Assembly: GCF_052114605.1 (NCBI RefSeq)
Contig: NZ_JBFRFB010000007.1
Span: 179,658-243,657 of the forward strand
From: Microvirga sp052114605
Lineage (GTDB): Bacteria; Pseudomonadota; Alphaproteobacteria; Rhizobiales; Beijerinckiaceae
Length of the DNA stretch: 64,000 bases
Direction of reading: 5' to 3'
Made by a program: the position numbers and the translations under genes. Below are positions 33,468 to 42,498 of this stretch, in pieces; positions within the stretch are counted from its first letter, which is position 1, and each line of letters starts with the position of its first letter. The notes under the pieces are model-generated. The model was not told where the DNA came from. It saw nothing but the letters and a program-made list of their open reading frames with translations, and did no database searches.

Positions 33468-35084
33468 ATGTCCAAAGACATCTTCATCGGCATCGACGTC
33501 GGTACGGGCAGCGCCCGTGCCGGCCTTTTCGACCGCAACGGCAATCTGCTGGCAACGGCCAAGCGCGATATCGCGCTGTGGCACGATGGAGCCGACATTG
33601 CCGAACAATCGAGCGATGACATCTGGGCAGCCGTTTGCGCCAGCGTGCGCGAGGCGACAGCAGAGGCTGGCGTTTCGCCAAACAGGATTGCCGGAATCGG
33701 CTTCGATGCGACCTGCTCCCTGGTGGTGCTGGGTGAAGGCGGCCAGCCGCTCGCCATTGGCGATCATGGCGATGACAAGCGCAACATCATCGTCTGGATG
33801 GACCATCGCGCAACCGCGCAGGCGGAGCGCATCAATACCGGCCGACACCGGGTTCTCGACTATGTCGGCGGCGTGATCTCCCCGGAGATGCAGACACCGA
33901 AAGTGCTTTGGCTGAAGGAGAACCTGCCGACCGCTTATAAGAAGGCCTGGCAGTTCCTCGACCTCGCCGACTTCCTCACCTGGCGCGCGACAGGCAGTCT
34001 GTCCCGGTCTGTTTGCACCGTCACCTGCAAATGGACTTACCTCGCGCATGAGAAGCGCTGGGATGCGGATTACTTCCACGCGGTCGGGCTCGGCGAACTC
34101 GCCGAAGAGAATTTTGCGCGCATTGGCACGGAAATCGTTTCGGCAGGCGAGCCGCTCGGCCAGGGTCTTTCCACTGACGCCGCCGCCGAACTCGGCCTCG
34201 CAGCGGGAACTCCTGTCGGAGCGGGACTGATCGATGCCCATGCCGGCGGTGTCGGCACGGTCGGCGGCGCGGCGACGTCCACCATGGCCTACGTGTTCGG
34301 AACCTCGGCCTGTACCATGGCGAGCAGCGACGAACCGCTCTTCATCCCGGGCGTATGGGGCCCCTATCACTCGGCGATGGTGCCCGGCCTTTGGCTCAGC
34401 GAGGGCGGACAGTCGAGCGCTGGCGCCGCCATCGACCAGGCGGTCGCGCTTCACCCGGCCGCCGTGGATGCTCGTAAACTTGCAGCTGACAAACGCCTGT
34501 CGCCGCAGGATTTCCTGGCCGACATGGCCATGGAGCAGGCCGCCGGTGCGTCGCAATCCGCCGACCTCGCCGGCGAACTCGTCGTCGTTCCCGACTTCCT
34601 CGGCAATCGCGCGCCCTTCGCGCGCGCCGACGCCCGCGCCGCAATCGCTGGTCTGGGGATGGAGCGCGACATGCAAAGCCTCGTCGCGCTGTACGTGGCT
34701 GCGGTCTTGGGCGTCGGCTACGGGCTGCGCCAGATCATCGGGGTCAGCCGTGCTCGCGGCATGCGCATCGACAGGATCGCCCTCTCTGGAGGAGCGGGCC
34801 GTCACCCTCTCGTGCGCCAGCTGCTGGCGGATTGTACGGGCGTTCCTGTTTCCGTTTCGCGACAGGCCGAGCCGGTTTTGCTGGGCGCCGCGATGCTGGG
34901 CGCAAGCGCATCGGGCATCTATCCGTCGCTGCAGGAAGCAATGGTCGGCATGACCGGCGAAGCCGACCTTCATACACCCGCCAGCGGCAGAATCGCCGCG
35001 ATGCACCTGCGCCGCTTCAATGCCTTCGAAGCTGTCCAGAAGGTGGCGCATTCGCTCGCCGGTATTGGAACTCGGGAGACCTGA
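33468..35084 (+). CDS. FGGY-family D-ribulokinase
   Basis: A 538-residue sugar kinase that phosphorylates D-ribulose to D-ribulose 5-phosphate. The N-terminal phosphate loop is GIDVGTGSARAGLFD; the TCSLV motif in GFDATCSLVVLGE is the reported mark of D-ribulokinases within FGGY kinases; the ATP-binding end shows LSGGAGRHPLVRQLLADC and LLGAAMLGASASG. ATG 33468 is used; the longer frame overlaps the FAD gene. It ends one base before the ATPase start. Together with the ribitol dehydrogenase it gives the classical ribitol route. Confidence 0.88.
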   Translation: MSKDIFIGIDVGTGSARAGLFDRNGNLLATAKRDIALWHDGADIAEQSSDDIWAAVCASVREATAEAGVSPNRIAGIGFDATCSLVVLGEGGQPLAIGDHGDDKRNIIVWMDHRATAQAERINTGRHRVLDYVGGVISPEMQTPKVLWLKENLPTAYKKAWQFLDLADFLTWRATGSLSRSVCTVTCKWTYLAHEKRWDADYFHAVGLGELAEENFARIGTEIVSAGEPLGQGLSTDAAAELGLAAGTPVGAGLIDAHAGGVGTVGGAATSTMAYVFGTSACTMASSDEPLFIPGVWGPYHSAMVPGLWLSEGGQSSAGAAIDQAVALHPAAVDARKLAADKRLSPQDFLADMAMEQAAGASQSADLAGELVVVPDFLGNRAPFARADARAAIAGLGMERDMQSLVALYVAAVLGVGYGLRQIIGVSRARGMRIDRIALSGGAGRHPLVRQLLADCTGVPVSVSRQAEPVLLGAAMLGASASGIYPSLQEAMVGMTGEADLHTPASGRIAAMHLRRFNAFEAVQKVAHSLAGIGTRET

Positions 35085-35085
35085 C

Positions 35086-36141
35086 ATGGCCGGACTTCGG
35101 CTTGAAAAACTCAAGAAGAGCTTCGGCGCGGTGGACGTCATCAAGGGCGTCGATCTCGACATCAAGGATGGCGAGTTCGTGGTCTTCGTAGGCCCTTCGG
35201 GCTGCGGCAAGTCCACTCTGCTTCGTATGATCGCCGGGTTGGAGGATATCTCCGGCGGAGACCTCTTCATCGACGGAAAGCGCTGCAACGACGTGGAGCC
35301 GCGCGAGCGCGGCATCGCCATGGTGTTCCAATCCTATGCGCTCTACCCGCATCTCACCGTCTACGACAATATGAGCTTCGGGCTTACGCTGAATCGCACG
35401 CCCAAGGCCGAGATCGAGACGCGGGTGCGTGAAGCCGCGCGCATCCTGAAACTGGAGCACCTGCTCGACCGCAAACCAGCGCATCTCTCAGGCGGCCAGC
35501 GCCAGCGCGTTGCAATCGGCCGCGCCATCGTTCGCAAGCCGACCGTCTTCCTGTTCGATGAGCCGCTGTCGAACCTCGACGCGGCGCTTCGCATGGAGAT
35601 GCGCATGGAGATCGCGAGGCTCCACAAGGAAATCGGCGCAACGATGATCTATGTCACGCACGACCAGGTCGAGGCGATGACCCTCGCCGACCGCATCGTC
35701 GTGCTCGATGGCGGTATCGTCCAGCAGATCGGCGCGCCGATCGATCTCTACAAAAAGCCTGCCAATCGCTTCGTTGCGGGTTTCATCGGCTCGCCGAGGA
35801 TGAACTTCCTCGAAGTAGAAGTGGCTGATGTTGCGAACGGCGTAGCCACCGTGCGTTCTCCGACTGTCGCTCCGGTTCAGATCGATGCTGCCGGCCTCTC
35901 CAAAGGCAGCCGCGCAATGCTCGCGCTACGCCCTCAATTGCTCAAGCGGGACGCTGGCATCGGTTCGATCGGTGGCAATGTCTCGCTTGTTGAACGCTTG
36001 GGTTCGGAGACCATCGTCAGCCTCGAAACGCCGTCCGGCGAGCGCGTACTCGCAGTCATCCCACAGGATGAAACATTCGAGCCGGGCAGTACGGTGGCAT
36101 TCCACTTCGATCCGTCCGCGGCCCATCTTTTCGCGGCCTAA
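35086..36141 (+). CDS. ABC transporter ATP-binding protein, UgpC/MalK-type
   Basis: A 351-residue ATPase of the carbohydrate uptake (CUT1) class: Walker A GPSGCGKST, Q-loop VFQSYALYPHLTVYDN, signature LSGGQRQRVAIGRAIV, Walker B VFLFDEPLSNLDAAL, switch His in YVTHDQVEAMTLADR, then the MOI/TOBE-type C-terminal domain (FIGSPRMNFLEVEV). GGGAGA precedes ATG 35086; the longer frame overlaps the kinase. It completes the importer whose other parts are at 26.6-29.7 kb on the other strand. Confidence 0.9.
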   Translation: MAGLRLEKLKKSFGAVDVIKGVDLDIKDGEFVVFVGPSGCGKSTLLRMIAGLEDISGGDLFIDGKRCNDVEPRERGIAMVFQSYALYPHLTVYDNMSFGLTLNRTPKAEIETRVREAARILKLEHLLDRKPAHLSGGQRQRVAIGRAIVRKPTVFLFDEPLSNLDAALRMEMRMEIARLHKEIGATMIYVTHDQVEAMTLADRIVVLDGGIVQQIGAPIDLYKKPANRFVAGFIGSPRMNFLEVEVADVANGVATVRSPTVAPVQIDAAGLSKGSRAMLALRPQLLKRDAGIGSIGGNVSLVERLGSETIVSLETPSGERVLAVIPQDETFEPGSTVAFHFDPSAAHLFAA

Positions 36142-36161
36142 CACACACCTGGAGATTTCAT

Positions 36162-36890
36162 ATGAGCCTGCAACTTCAGGGCAAGGTGGCCGCCATCACC
36201 GGCGCTGCGTCCGGGATCGGGCTGGAATGCGCCCGTGCGATGCTGAAGGCAGGCGCACGCGTCGTTCTGATTGACCGGGCCGAGGAAGCGCTCCACACCG
36301 CCTGCGACGAGCTGGGGGATGGAGCCAGCCCACTCGTCGTCGACGTGACGGACCCGGCAAGCGTGGCGGGCATGCTTCCGGCCATCATCCGGAGCTGTGG
36401 CCAGCTCGACATCTTCCACGCCAATGCCGGCTCCTATGTCGGTGGTCAGGTGGCGGAGGGCGATCCCGACGCATGGGATCGCATGCTCAACCTCAACATC
36501 AACGCGGCATTCCGGAGCGTTCATGCGGTCCTTCCTCACATGATCGCCCGACAGACCGGCGACATTGTGCTGACCAGCTCCATCGCGGGCGCGGTGCCTG
36601 TCGTGCACGAGCCCATCTACACGGCTTCGAAGCACGCGGTTCAGGCTTTCACCCATACGGTGAGACGGCAGGTGGCGAAGCACAAGGTACGGGTTGGCGC
36701 GGTTCTGCCCGGCCCGGTGGTAACTGCGCTGATCAAGGACTGGCCGAAGGACAAGCTGGAAGCAGAACTCGCCGCCGGTGGCCTGATGGAACCGGTGGAA
36801 GTGGCTGAAGCTGTGCTGTTCATGTTGACGCGGCCGCGGAACGTCGTGATCCGCGACCTCGTGATCCTTCCTCTCAGCAACGATCTTTAG
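36162..36890 (+). CDS. rbtD: Ribitol 2-dehydrogenase (SDR)
   Basis: A 242-residue NAD-dependent short-chain dehydrogenase that oxidises ribitol to D-ribulose (EC 1.1.1.56). The sequence follows the known ribitol dehydrogenase closely: AAITGAASGIGLECAR, DIFHANAGSYVGG, EGDPDAWDRML, catalytic YTASKHAVQAF, VRVGAVLPGPVVTAL and the ending VIRDLVILPLSNDL. GGAG lies eight bases before the ATG. It is the last gene of the rightward catabolic unit and is the best evidence that the regulon serves ribitol. Confidence 0.9.
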   Translation: MSLQLQGKVAAITGAASGIGLECARAMLKAGARVVLIDRAEEALHTACDELGDGASPLVVDVTDPASVAGMLPAIIRSCGQLDIFHANAGSYVGGQVAEGDPDAWDRMLNLNINAAFRSVHAVLPHMIARQTGDIVLTSSIAGAVPVVHEPIYTASKHAVQAFTHTVRRQVAKHKVRVGAVLPGPVVTALIKDWPKDKLEAELAAGGLMEPVEVAEAVLFMLTRPRNVVIRDLVILPLSNDL

Positions 36891-36919
36891 CAGCGCTCCG
36901 CCTGGGACTCGCGCCGTTG

Positions 36920-37630
36920 CTATGCCGGCAGGACGACCACTTTCGTCTTGACCGGCGTTTGTGAGTACAGGTGCATCATGTCCTGAGTGAGGAGGCCGAC
37001 GCAGCCGCTGGTGATGCCATTGCCGATGGATTCGGCGTCGAGGCTGGCGTAGATCGTATAGAGCGTGTAGGCGCCGTTCTGATAGAGATAAAGCGTGCGG
37101 GCGCCCAGTGGATTGTCGAGACCACCCGGCATGCCGCCGGCATATTTGGCCGCCTCCGGCTGGCGCTTGATCATTTCCTTGGGCGGGGTCCAGGTCGCCC
37201 ATTCGCCCTTGCGCCCGACATAAGCATCACCGCTCCACCGGAACCCGTCGCGGCCGACATTGGCACCATACCGGGTGGCCATTCCGTCATTCTCGATGCG
37301 GTAAACGTAGTAATTGCCGGGATCGACGACGATCGTACCGGGCGCCTCTTTGGTGTCGTAGCGAACGGTCCGGCGATAATATTTCGGATCGACCTTGCTG
37401 ACATCGATCGCCGGGATCGGGAATTTCTCCTCCGGCACCGGCCCGTAGACTCTCGCCGCCTCGGCGAGGCTCATGCCGTCGGATGTCGCGCAACCGGCAA
37501 GCCCCAGCGCGCCGACACCGGCAGCCGAGCCGACCAGAAACGACCGGCGGCTGAGAAGCCCCGTCCGCCTTCCGAGCAAGGCTGCATCATCCGTCTCGCC
37601 GGTACCGGAATTCACACCGTTTATGATCAT
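36920..37630 (-). CDS. L,D-transpeptidase (YkuD family), lipoprotein/Tat-type signal
   Basis: A periplasmic peptidoglycan cross-linking enzyme. The YkuD domain ends with the catalytic cysteine in GNGITSGCVGLLTQDMMHLY, and has the usual APGTIVVD and NPLGARTLYLY blocks. Near the N-terminus LSRRSFLVGSAAGVGALGLAGCAT combines a twin-arginine motif with a lipobox (LAGC). The start at 37630 (236 residues) is preferred; an upstream ATG at 37681 is possible. It is convergent with the ribitol dehydrogenase gene. Confidence 0.88.
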   Translation of the reverse strand: MIINGVNSGTGETDDAALLGRRTGLLSRRSFLVGSAAGVGALGLAGCATSDGMSLAEAARVYGPVPEEKFPIPAIDVSKVDPKYYRRTVRYDTKEAPGTIVVDPGNYYVYRIENDGMATRYGANVGRDGFRWSGDAYVGRKGEWATWTPPKEMIKRQPEAAKYAGGMPGGLDNPLGARTLYLYQNGAYTLYTIYASLDAESIGNGITSGCVGLLTQDMMHLYSQTPVKTKVVVLPA

Positions 37631-38109
37631 GACTTGGCCGTTCCCTATGTCCTGTTGCCTGACGAGAGAATACTCAGGCATCCACCCGCTGAACGTTTTT
37701 TGCTGAGCTTCAGATTGCCGTCACTCAGCTCAGTTGGCAAGCCTCACCGAACTGGGCGTGCCAGACGCCTAGGGACCACCTCTTGGCAGCCTGGGCTCCA
37801 CATCGGCTCGGCCAAGCGCCGAAAGCGCATCCGCGGCGCGTTCGTTCAGCCGCCGCTTGGCTGGCCCCAACTGCCAAGTGCCTGTCCCGAACGGTCAAGC
37901 AACTCTTCCAGCGGAACTGTAGCGTGCTTTGTTGATGATGGTCTGCCCTTTGCTGTGCCCCAGGCGGGGACGGGAGTGAGAACTCTCTTGGCTCTCTGCA
38001 CACTTGCGGGGAGCGCTCTTCGCTGTGGGCCGCTGCCGCTGGGTTCGGACCGTAGAGACAGCCGGCATCTGGAACATCCCATTGCCGGAACATGCTGGAG
38101 TGATGTCCG
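37631..38109. other. Intergenic region with a possible transposase-like remnant
   Basis: About 480 bases without a credible intact gene. Around 37880-37912 a stretch (TGTCCCGAACGGTCAAGCAA) is close to one at 49230-49249, and on the minus strand both encode a similar short peptide ending (ELLDRSGQALG versus DLLDRLGQVLG), suggesting remnants of the same gene family. The promoter of the gene at 38110 should lie at the right end; I see no clear boxes. Confidence 0.45.
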
Positions 38110-40884
38110 ATGCGCCAGGTGATCGCGTTCGCCCTCGTCCCGATCTTTGCCACCACGACGGCGCTTGCCGCTCCAGGCGAGACCACTACTAGCGTCAATT
38201 TCCGCTCAGGTCCCGGAACCGGCTTTTCCTCCATCAGGACCCTGCCGGCCGGCACGGCGGTCGATATCGGCGAGTGTGAGGAATCCGGAAGCTGGTGCGC
38301 CGTCGTAGTGAAGGGGCAGAGTGGCTTCATTAGCGGGCGCTACCTGGATGAGCACAAGAATACCGAGGGCTGGCCTCGCTCCTATGAGATCGGGGAGAGC
38401 CGGATGGTGCTCTTCCAGCCGCAATTCACCGAGTGGACCGATTTCAAAACCATCGAGGCCCTGGTCGCGGCCGAATACGTGAAAGTGCCCAATGCCAACC
38501 CGGTCTTCGGCGTGATCGGGCTCAAGGGCGCAACGTCCTACGACGAGGACGCGGGCGAGGTCGTCATCAGCGACATCACCGTCACCGAGCTCAACTTCTC
38601 AGGGCTTGATCGGGATACCCTGAAAGCGCTCTCGATGGAGACCGGCAAGCTCCTGCCGACAGGACCGATCACGGTCCCGGAAGCGCGGGTAACGGCGAGC
38701 CTCGCCGAGCAGAAGCGCATGACCGACGTGACAGGGCTCAAGACGGATCCACCGCGGATCCTCGTCTCGAGCACTCCGGCGATCCTCGTGCAGACCGATG
38801 GCGGGCCCGCTTATGCGCCCATAAAAGGCAAGACGGGTCTCTCGTTCGTGGTCAACACGAACTGGGATCTCTTCCGGATCGACGAGGGCGGCGCCCTCTA
38901 TCTGCGCGACGATGCCCATTGGCTGACGGCGCCCGCGATCAATGGTCCCTGGACGCCTGCGATGGAGCTGCCCGCGCTGCTGATGGAGTTGCCTGATGAC
39001 GGCAACTGGGCCGATGCCCGTGGAGCCGTTCCGCCTGAGCCGTATCAGGACGGCAAGGCACCAAAGGTCCTGTCCACGGACAGCCCGGCCGAGATGATCG
39101 TGTTCCAAGGCGAGCCCAAGCTTCAGGACGTGCCGAAGACTTCGCTGCAATGGGCCTCCAACACCGAGTCGGACGTCTTCTTCGACAAGGCCGGCAAACA
39201 ATGGTACGTGCTCCTGTCAGGCCGATGGTTCCGCGCGCCGTCGCTGGCAGGACCCTGGACCTTCGCCACGCCCGACCTGCCCGCCGATTTCAGGAACATT
39301 CCCGAGGACGCGCCGTATTATGCCGTAAGCGCATCCGTGCCGGGGACGTCGGAAGCCGCCGAGGCGCGGCTCAAGGCCAGCATCCCTACGACGGCACGGG
39401 TCGAGGCGGGCTCGATCACCCCAACCCTCGCCTATGCGGGCGAGGCCCAATTCGCCCCCATCGAGACAACGGATCTTTCCTACGCGACCAACACGACGGA
39501 CACCGTGATCAAGGTCGGCGGGCAGTATTTCCTGCTTCAGGATGGCGTCTGGTTCGTATCCGACAATCCGACTGGCCCATGGCAACTCGCCCGCGAGGTG
39601 CCTGACGCAATCTACGCGATCCCGCCATCTTCGCCGGTTTACGACGCGGCCTACGTTCGCGTGTACGACACGGAGCCGAATGCGGTCTGGTACGGCTACA
39701 CCATGGGCTACCTGTCCGGCTTCCTGGCCTGGGGCACCTATGTCTACGGCACCGGCTGGTATTACCCCCCGTATTGGTACAACTGGGCGGGCTCTGCATA
39801 CCCGATCTATTATCCACGGCCAGCCACATGGGGAATTGGAGCCTACTACAACCCTGTCCGCGGCATGTACGGCCGCTATGGCTACGCGTACGGGCCTTTT
39901 CGCGGCATCGCCGGGGCGCGGACCTGGAACCCGGCGACCGGCACCTATGGCCGAGCAGGCGCAGCTTGGGGGCTCCGCGGAACGGCTGGCTTTGTCGGGG
40001 CCTACAATCCGCGCAGGGATGCGGGCGGCTACCTTGCGGGCGGGCGCAACGTCTACGGCGCGTGGACATCGGCCGGAGTCAAGCGAGGATCCGAATGGGC
40101 GCGGGTGACAGGGCGCGACACCGCCGGCGGCGGGGCAGCACTTCGGTGGAATACGTCGAACGGACAGGGCTTTATCCGCGAGGGCCGGCGCGGAGACATC
40201 TACGCCGGTCGCGACGGTAACGCCTACCGCAACACCGGTGAAGGCTGGCAGCGCTTCGAGGGCGGCTGGCAGGACGTGAGACGTCCGGAGGCCGGAGATC
40301 TGCTCCAGCGTGGCGAAGGCCTCTCACCCGATGCACGGGAGCGGTTGCAGCAGCGGGGCGACGGCGAGGCGCTCAAAGGTCTCGCCGGGGCCGGTGCTGC
40401 GGGCGCTGCAGGCGCGGCGCTCGGCCAACGCCTGAGCGGCGGTGAGCAGGCCCAGCGGGACGTTGCCGATCGCAATGCCAGCCGTGAACGGTCGCAGCAG
40501 CGCCAAACGCCTCAGCAGCGTCCTGCAACGCAGCAGCGTCAAGTCTCGCAACAGCGCCCTGCGGCACAGGATCGCCCGGCTGCCCAGCAACGACAATCCT
40601 CGCAGGAGCGGCCGGCAACACGACAACGCCCAACTCAGCCGCAACGGCCTGCCGCGCAGCGTCCGGCTCCTAGTCAGCAGCTTCCGTCGAACGTCATGCG
40701 CGACGCCCAAGCCCGCCATATCGGCAATCAGCGGCAGATGGCAAGCCGGCAGTCCATTCGGCCTCCGGCCCAATTCTCCCGCTCGGGATCCTTCGCGCCT
40801 TCGCAGGGCATGGGCGCACGCGGAGGCTTCGGTGGGGGTGGAGGCGGGCGTGGCGGAGGCTCCAGAGGCGGGGGGCGGCGTTAA
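38110..40884 (+). CDS. Large secreted SH3-domain protein with low-complexity C-terminus
   Basis: A 924-residue exported protein: signal peptide (MRQVIAFALVPIFATTTALA), bacterial SH3 domain at about 25-80 (SVNFRSGPGTGFSSI), a repeated beta-rich part to about 510 with related blocks (FVVNTNWDLFRI, WASNTESDVFFD, YATNTTDTVIKV, each followed by a W-F/L-x-A-P-x-x-x-GPW motif), a Tyr/Trp/Gly-rich part (YYPPYWYNWAGSAYPIYY), a Gln/Arg/Pro-rich stretch (about 790-870) and a Gly-rich basic tail. Similar proteins have been annotated as carbohydrate-binding family V/XII, without firm function. Its cell-surface or envelope location is inferred. It is convergent with the porin gene. Confidence 0.75.
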   Translation: MRQVIAFALVPIFATTTALAAPGETTTSVNFRSGPGTGFSSIRTLPAGTAVDIGECEESGSWCAVVVKGQSGFISGRYLDEHKNTEGWPRSYEIGESRMVLFQPQFTEWTDFKTIEALVAAEYVKVPNANPVFGVIGLKGATSYDEDAGEVVISDITVTELNFSGLDRDTLKALSMETGKLLPTGPITVPEARVTASLAEQKRMTDVTGLKTDPPRILVSSTPAILVQTDGGPAYAPIKGKTGLSFVVNTNWDLFRIDEGGALYLRDDAHWLTAPAINGPWTPAMELPALLMELPDDGNWADARGAVPPEPYQDGKAPKVLSTDSPAEMIVFQGEPKLQDVPKTSLQWASNTESDVFFDKAGKQWYVLLSGRWFRAPSLAGPWTFATPDLPADFRNIPEDAPYYAVSASVPGTSEAAEARLKASIPTTARVEAGSITPTLAYAGEAQFAPIETTDLSYATNTTDTVIKVGGQYFLLQDGVWFVSDNPTGPWQLAREVPDAIYAIPPSSPVYDAAYVRVYDTEPNAVWYGYTMGYLSGFLAWGTYVYGTGWYYPPYWYNWAGSAYPIYYPRPATWGIGAYYNPVRGMYGRYGYAYGPFRGIAGARTWNPATGTYGRAGAAWGLRGTAGFVGAYNPRRDAGGYLAGGRNVYGAWTSAGVKRGSEWARVTGRDTAGGGAALRWNTSNGQGFIREGRRGDIYAGRDGNAYRNTGEGWQRFEGGWQDVRRPEAGDLLQRGEGLSPDARERLQQRGDGEALKGLAGAGAAGAAGAALGQRLSGGEQAQRDVADRNASRERSQQRQTPQQRPATQQRQVSQQRPAAQDRPAAQQRQSSQERPATRQRPTQPQRPAAQRPAPSQQLPSNVMRDAQARHIGNQRQMASRQSIRPPAQFSRSGSFAPSQGMGARGGFGGGGGGRGGGSRGGGRR

Positions 40885-40909
40885 CGCTCCTGCGGCCCTC
40901 TCAGGCCAT

Positions 40910-42352
40910 TCAGAAGTCACGCTGGACGCGCAGGCGGCCTTCCCATGTATCTTCCGAGCCCTTTGACCGGAAGGCGCCGGTCGGATCGCCGTTTGCTGTC
41001 GTGAGCGGAACGGCGACGCGCTCGCGCGGGTCCACCCTGATATAGAGCGCCTCGACACCGATGAGGAAATCCTTCACCGGCGTCCAGATGACGTTGGCGC
41101 CGACGCGAACTTCGTCGAAGTTGACGAGGCCCGTGGTCGTCCCTGCCGTCCCGGCCGCAATCGTCGCGGCCGTTGCGGGTACCGTGTACTGGGCAATGCC
41201 CGGAGCATCGAAGCGCATCCAGGAGCCGAAGACATTCGTCTGGATCTCAGACGTCCAATTGTGATTGAGGCCGCCCGCAATGGAATAGGCTTTGTTCGTC
41301 TTGAACTCACCGGTGAAGGGATCGACGAAAGCATCAGTGAAGGGCATGGAGAGCGCACCGGCGCCGATGAACCCGTTGCTGATCGGGCCCGCTTGGCCGG
41401 CATTGAGGTATCCGATCGCGCCGTCCGTATAGGTCGCCATCATCCATACGGTATCGCCAACCCCGAGAGCGGGCACATTGGCATAGCCGAGGGCGGCAAC
41501 GGCAAAACCGTAATCTGTATCTGCGTAGGCTGGATTGGGCAGGCCCGTGATTGGGTTGAGCACCGGGACTGTCACACCGTTGACGGTCGTGAGCCCTGCG
41601 GCAACGTCGCGGATCTGGTGCAGGGCGCCGGACAACTGCACCTCGCCCCAGGTGCCTTTGTACCGGATGTTAGCGACGACATCAGGCATGCGCTCGCCGC
41701 CATAGGTGGAGGCAATCGGCGCAAAAACCGCGGTGGGACTCCCCACTCCGAAAAGAGGAAAGTCGAGATCGTTGTTGATCTGGCGCTCCGTGCCATCCTC
41801 GAACGACAGGGTCGCGGAGAACCCGTTGCCGAACGAGAAGGTATAGGCGAAGAGGTTCACCTCGGCGTTCGCGGGGTCGTCGAAGCGCAGGTCGCCGAAA
41901 TTCGGGGCCGGCAAGTCCGGGCTCGTGAAAAAGGACACTGCGCGACCGGCGGTCAGTCCGCCGAACTGGACAAAGGCCTGAGAGATCTCAGGCGTCGTGG
42001 AGCTGAAGCCGTAGGCCCCGGTGTTGCGGGTCATTTCCATGCGGATATAGGTCCGCAGCAAGCCGTATGCGGTGGCAGTGCGCGCGTCGAGGTTGATGCG
42101 ACCACGTGCACGGAACCCGATCGAGTCCTGCGAGCGGTCCACCGGTTCGAGATAGAGGTATTCGGCGCGAACGCGGCCGCTGACCCGGAGGCAGGTCTCG
42201 GTGCCGGGGATGTAGAAGAAGCCGTTTCCGTGTGTAGAGCAGATCCGGACATAATCGACCGGGCTTGCGGTCTTGGCTGGCAGGTCGGCGGCCTGTGCTC
42301 CACTGGCGATGATCGCCGCACATCCCAGCAACAGAATTCGGACAGACGCCAT
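40910..42352 (-). CDS. Outer-membrane porin, alphaproteobacterial Porin_2 type
   Basis: A 480-residue beta-barrel porin with signal peptide MASVRILLLGCAAIIASGAQA; start 42352 has GGAG eight bases upstream. The mature start ADLPAKTASPVDYVRIC and the FYIPGTETCLRVSGRVRAEY block with two cysteines are hallmarks of rhizobial porins, and the protein ends in a phenylalanine (RVQRDF), the usual barrel-assembly signal. It follows the AspT-type exchanger gene on the same strand after about 145 bases and may admit substrates of that cluster. Confidence 0.92.
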   Translation of the reverse strand: MASVRILLLGCAAIIASGAQAADLPAKTASPVDYVRICSTHGNGFFYIPGTETCLRVSGRVRAEYLYLEPVDRSQDSIGFRARGRINLDARTATAYGLLRTYIRMEMTRNTGAYGFSSTTPEISQAFVQFGGLTAGRAVSFFTSPDLPAPNFGDLRFDDPANAEVNLFAYTFSFGNGFSATLSFEDGTERQINNDLDFPLFGVGSPTAVFAPIASTYGGERMPDVVANIRYKGTWGEVQLSGALHQIRDVAAGLTTVNGVTVPVLNPITGLPNPAYADTDYGFAVAALGYANVPALGVGDTVWMMATYTDGAIGYLNAGQAGPISNGFIGAGALSMPFTDAFVDPFTGEFKTNKAYSIAGGLNHNWTSEIQTNVFGSWMRFDAPGIAQYTVPATAATIAAGTAGTTTGLVNFDEVRVGANVIWTPVKDFLIGVEALYIRVDPRERVAVPLTTANGDPTGAFRSKGSEDTWEGRLRVQRDF

Positions 42353-42498
42353 GGTACAAACTCCAAGACAAATCCCAGCCGTGTTGATGAAAGAATGTGC
42401 AGACCAGCGGATAACGGTCAAGCAGCCCCTAACAGACGGATGGTCGATATGCTTGAAATCTTACAGGGTGTTGCCGGGCAGCATCATGTAAAGGATTC

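Noticed and set aside
31925..35321. Two open frames over 600 codons on the minus strand opposite the flavoprotein and kinase
   Set aside because: Both are antisense shadows caused by third-position G/C bias; the plus-strand genes have clear motifs.
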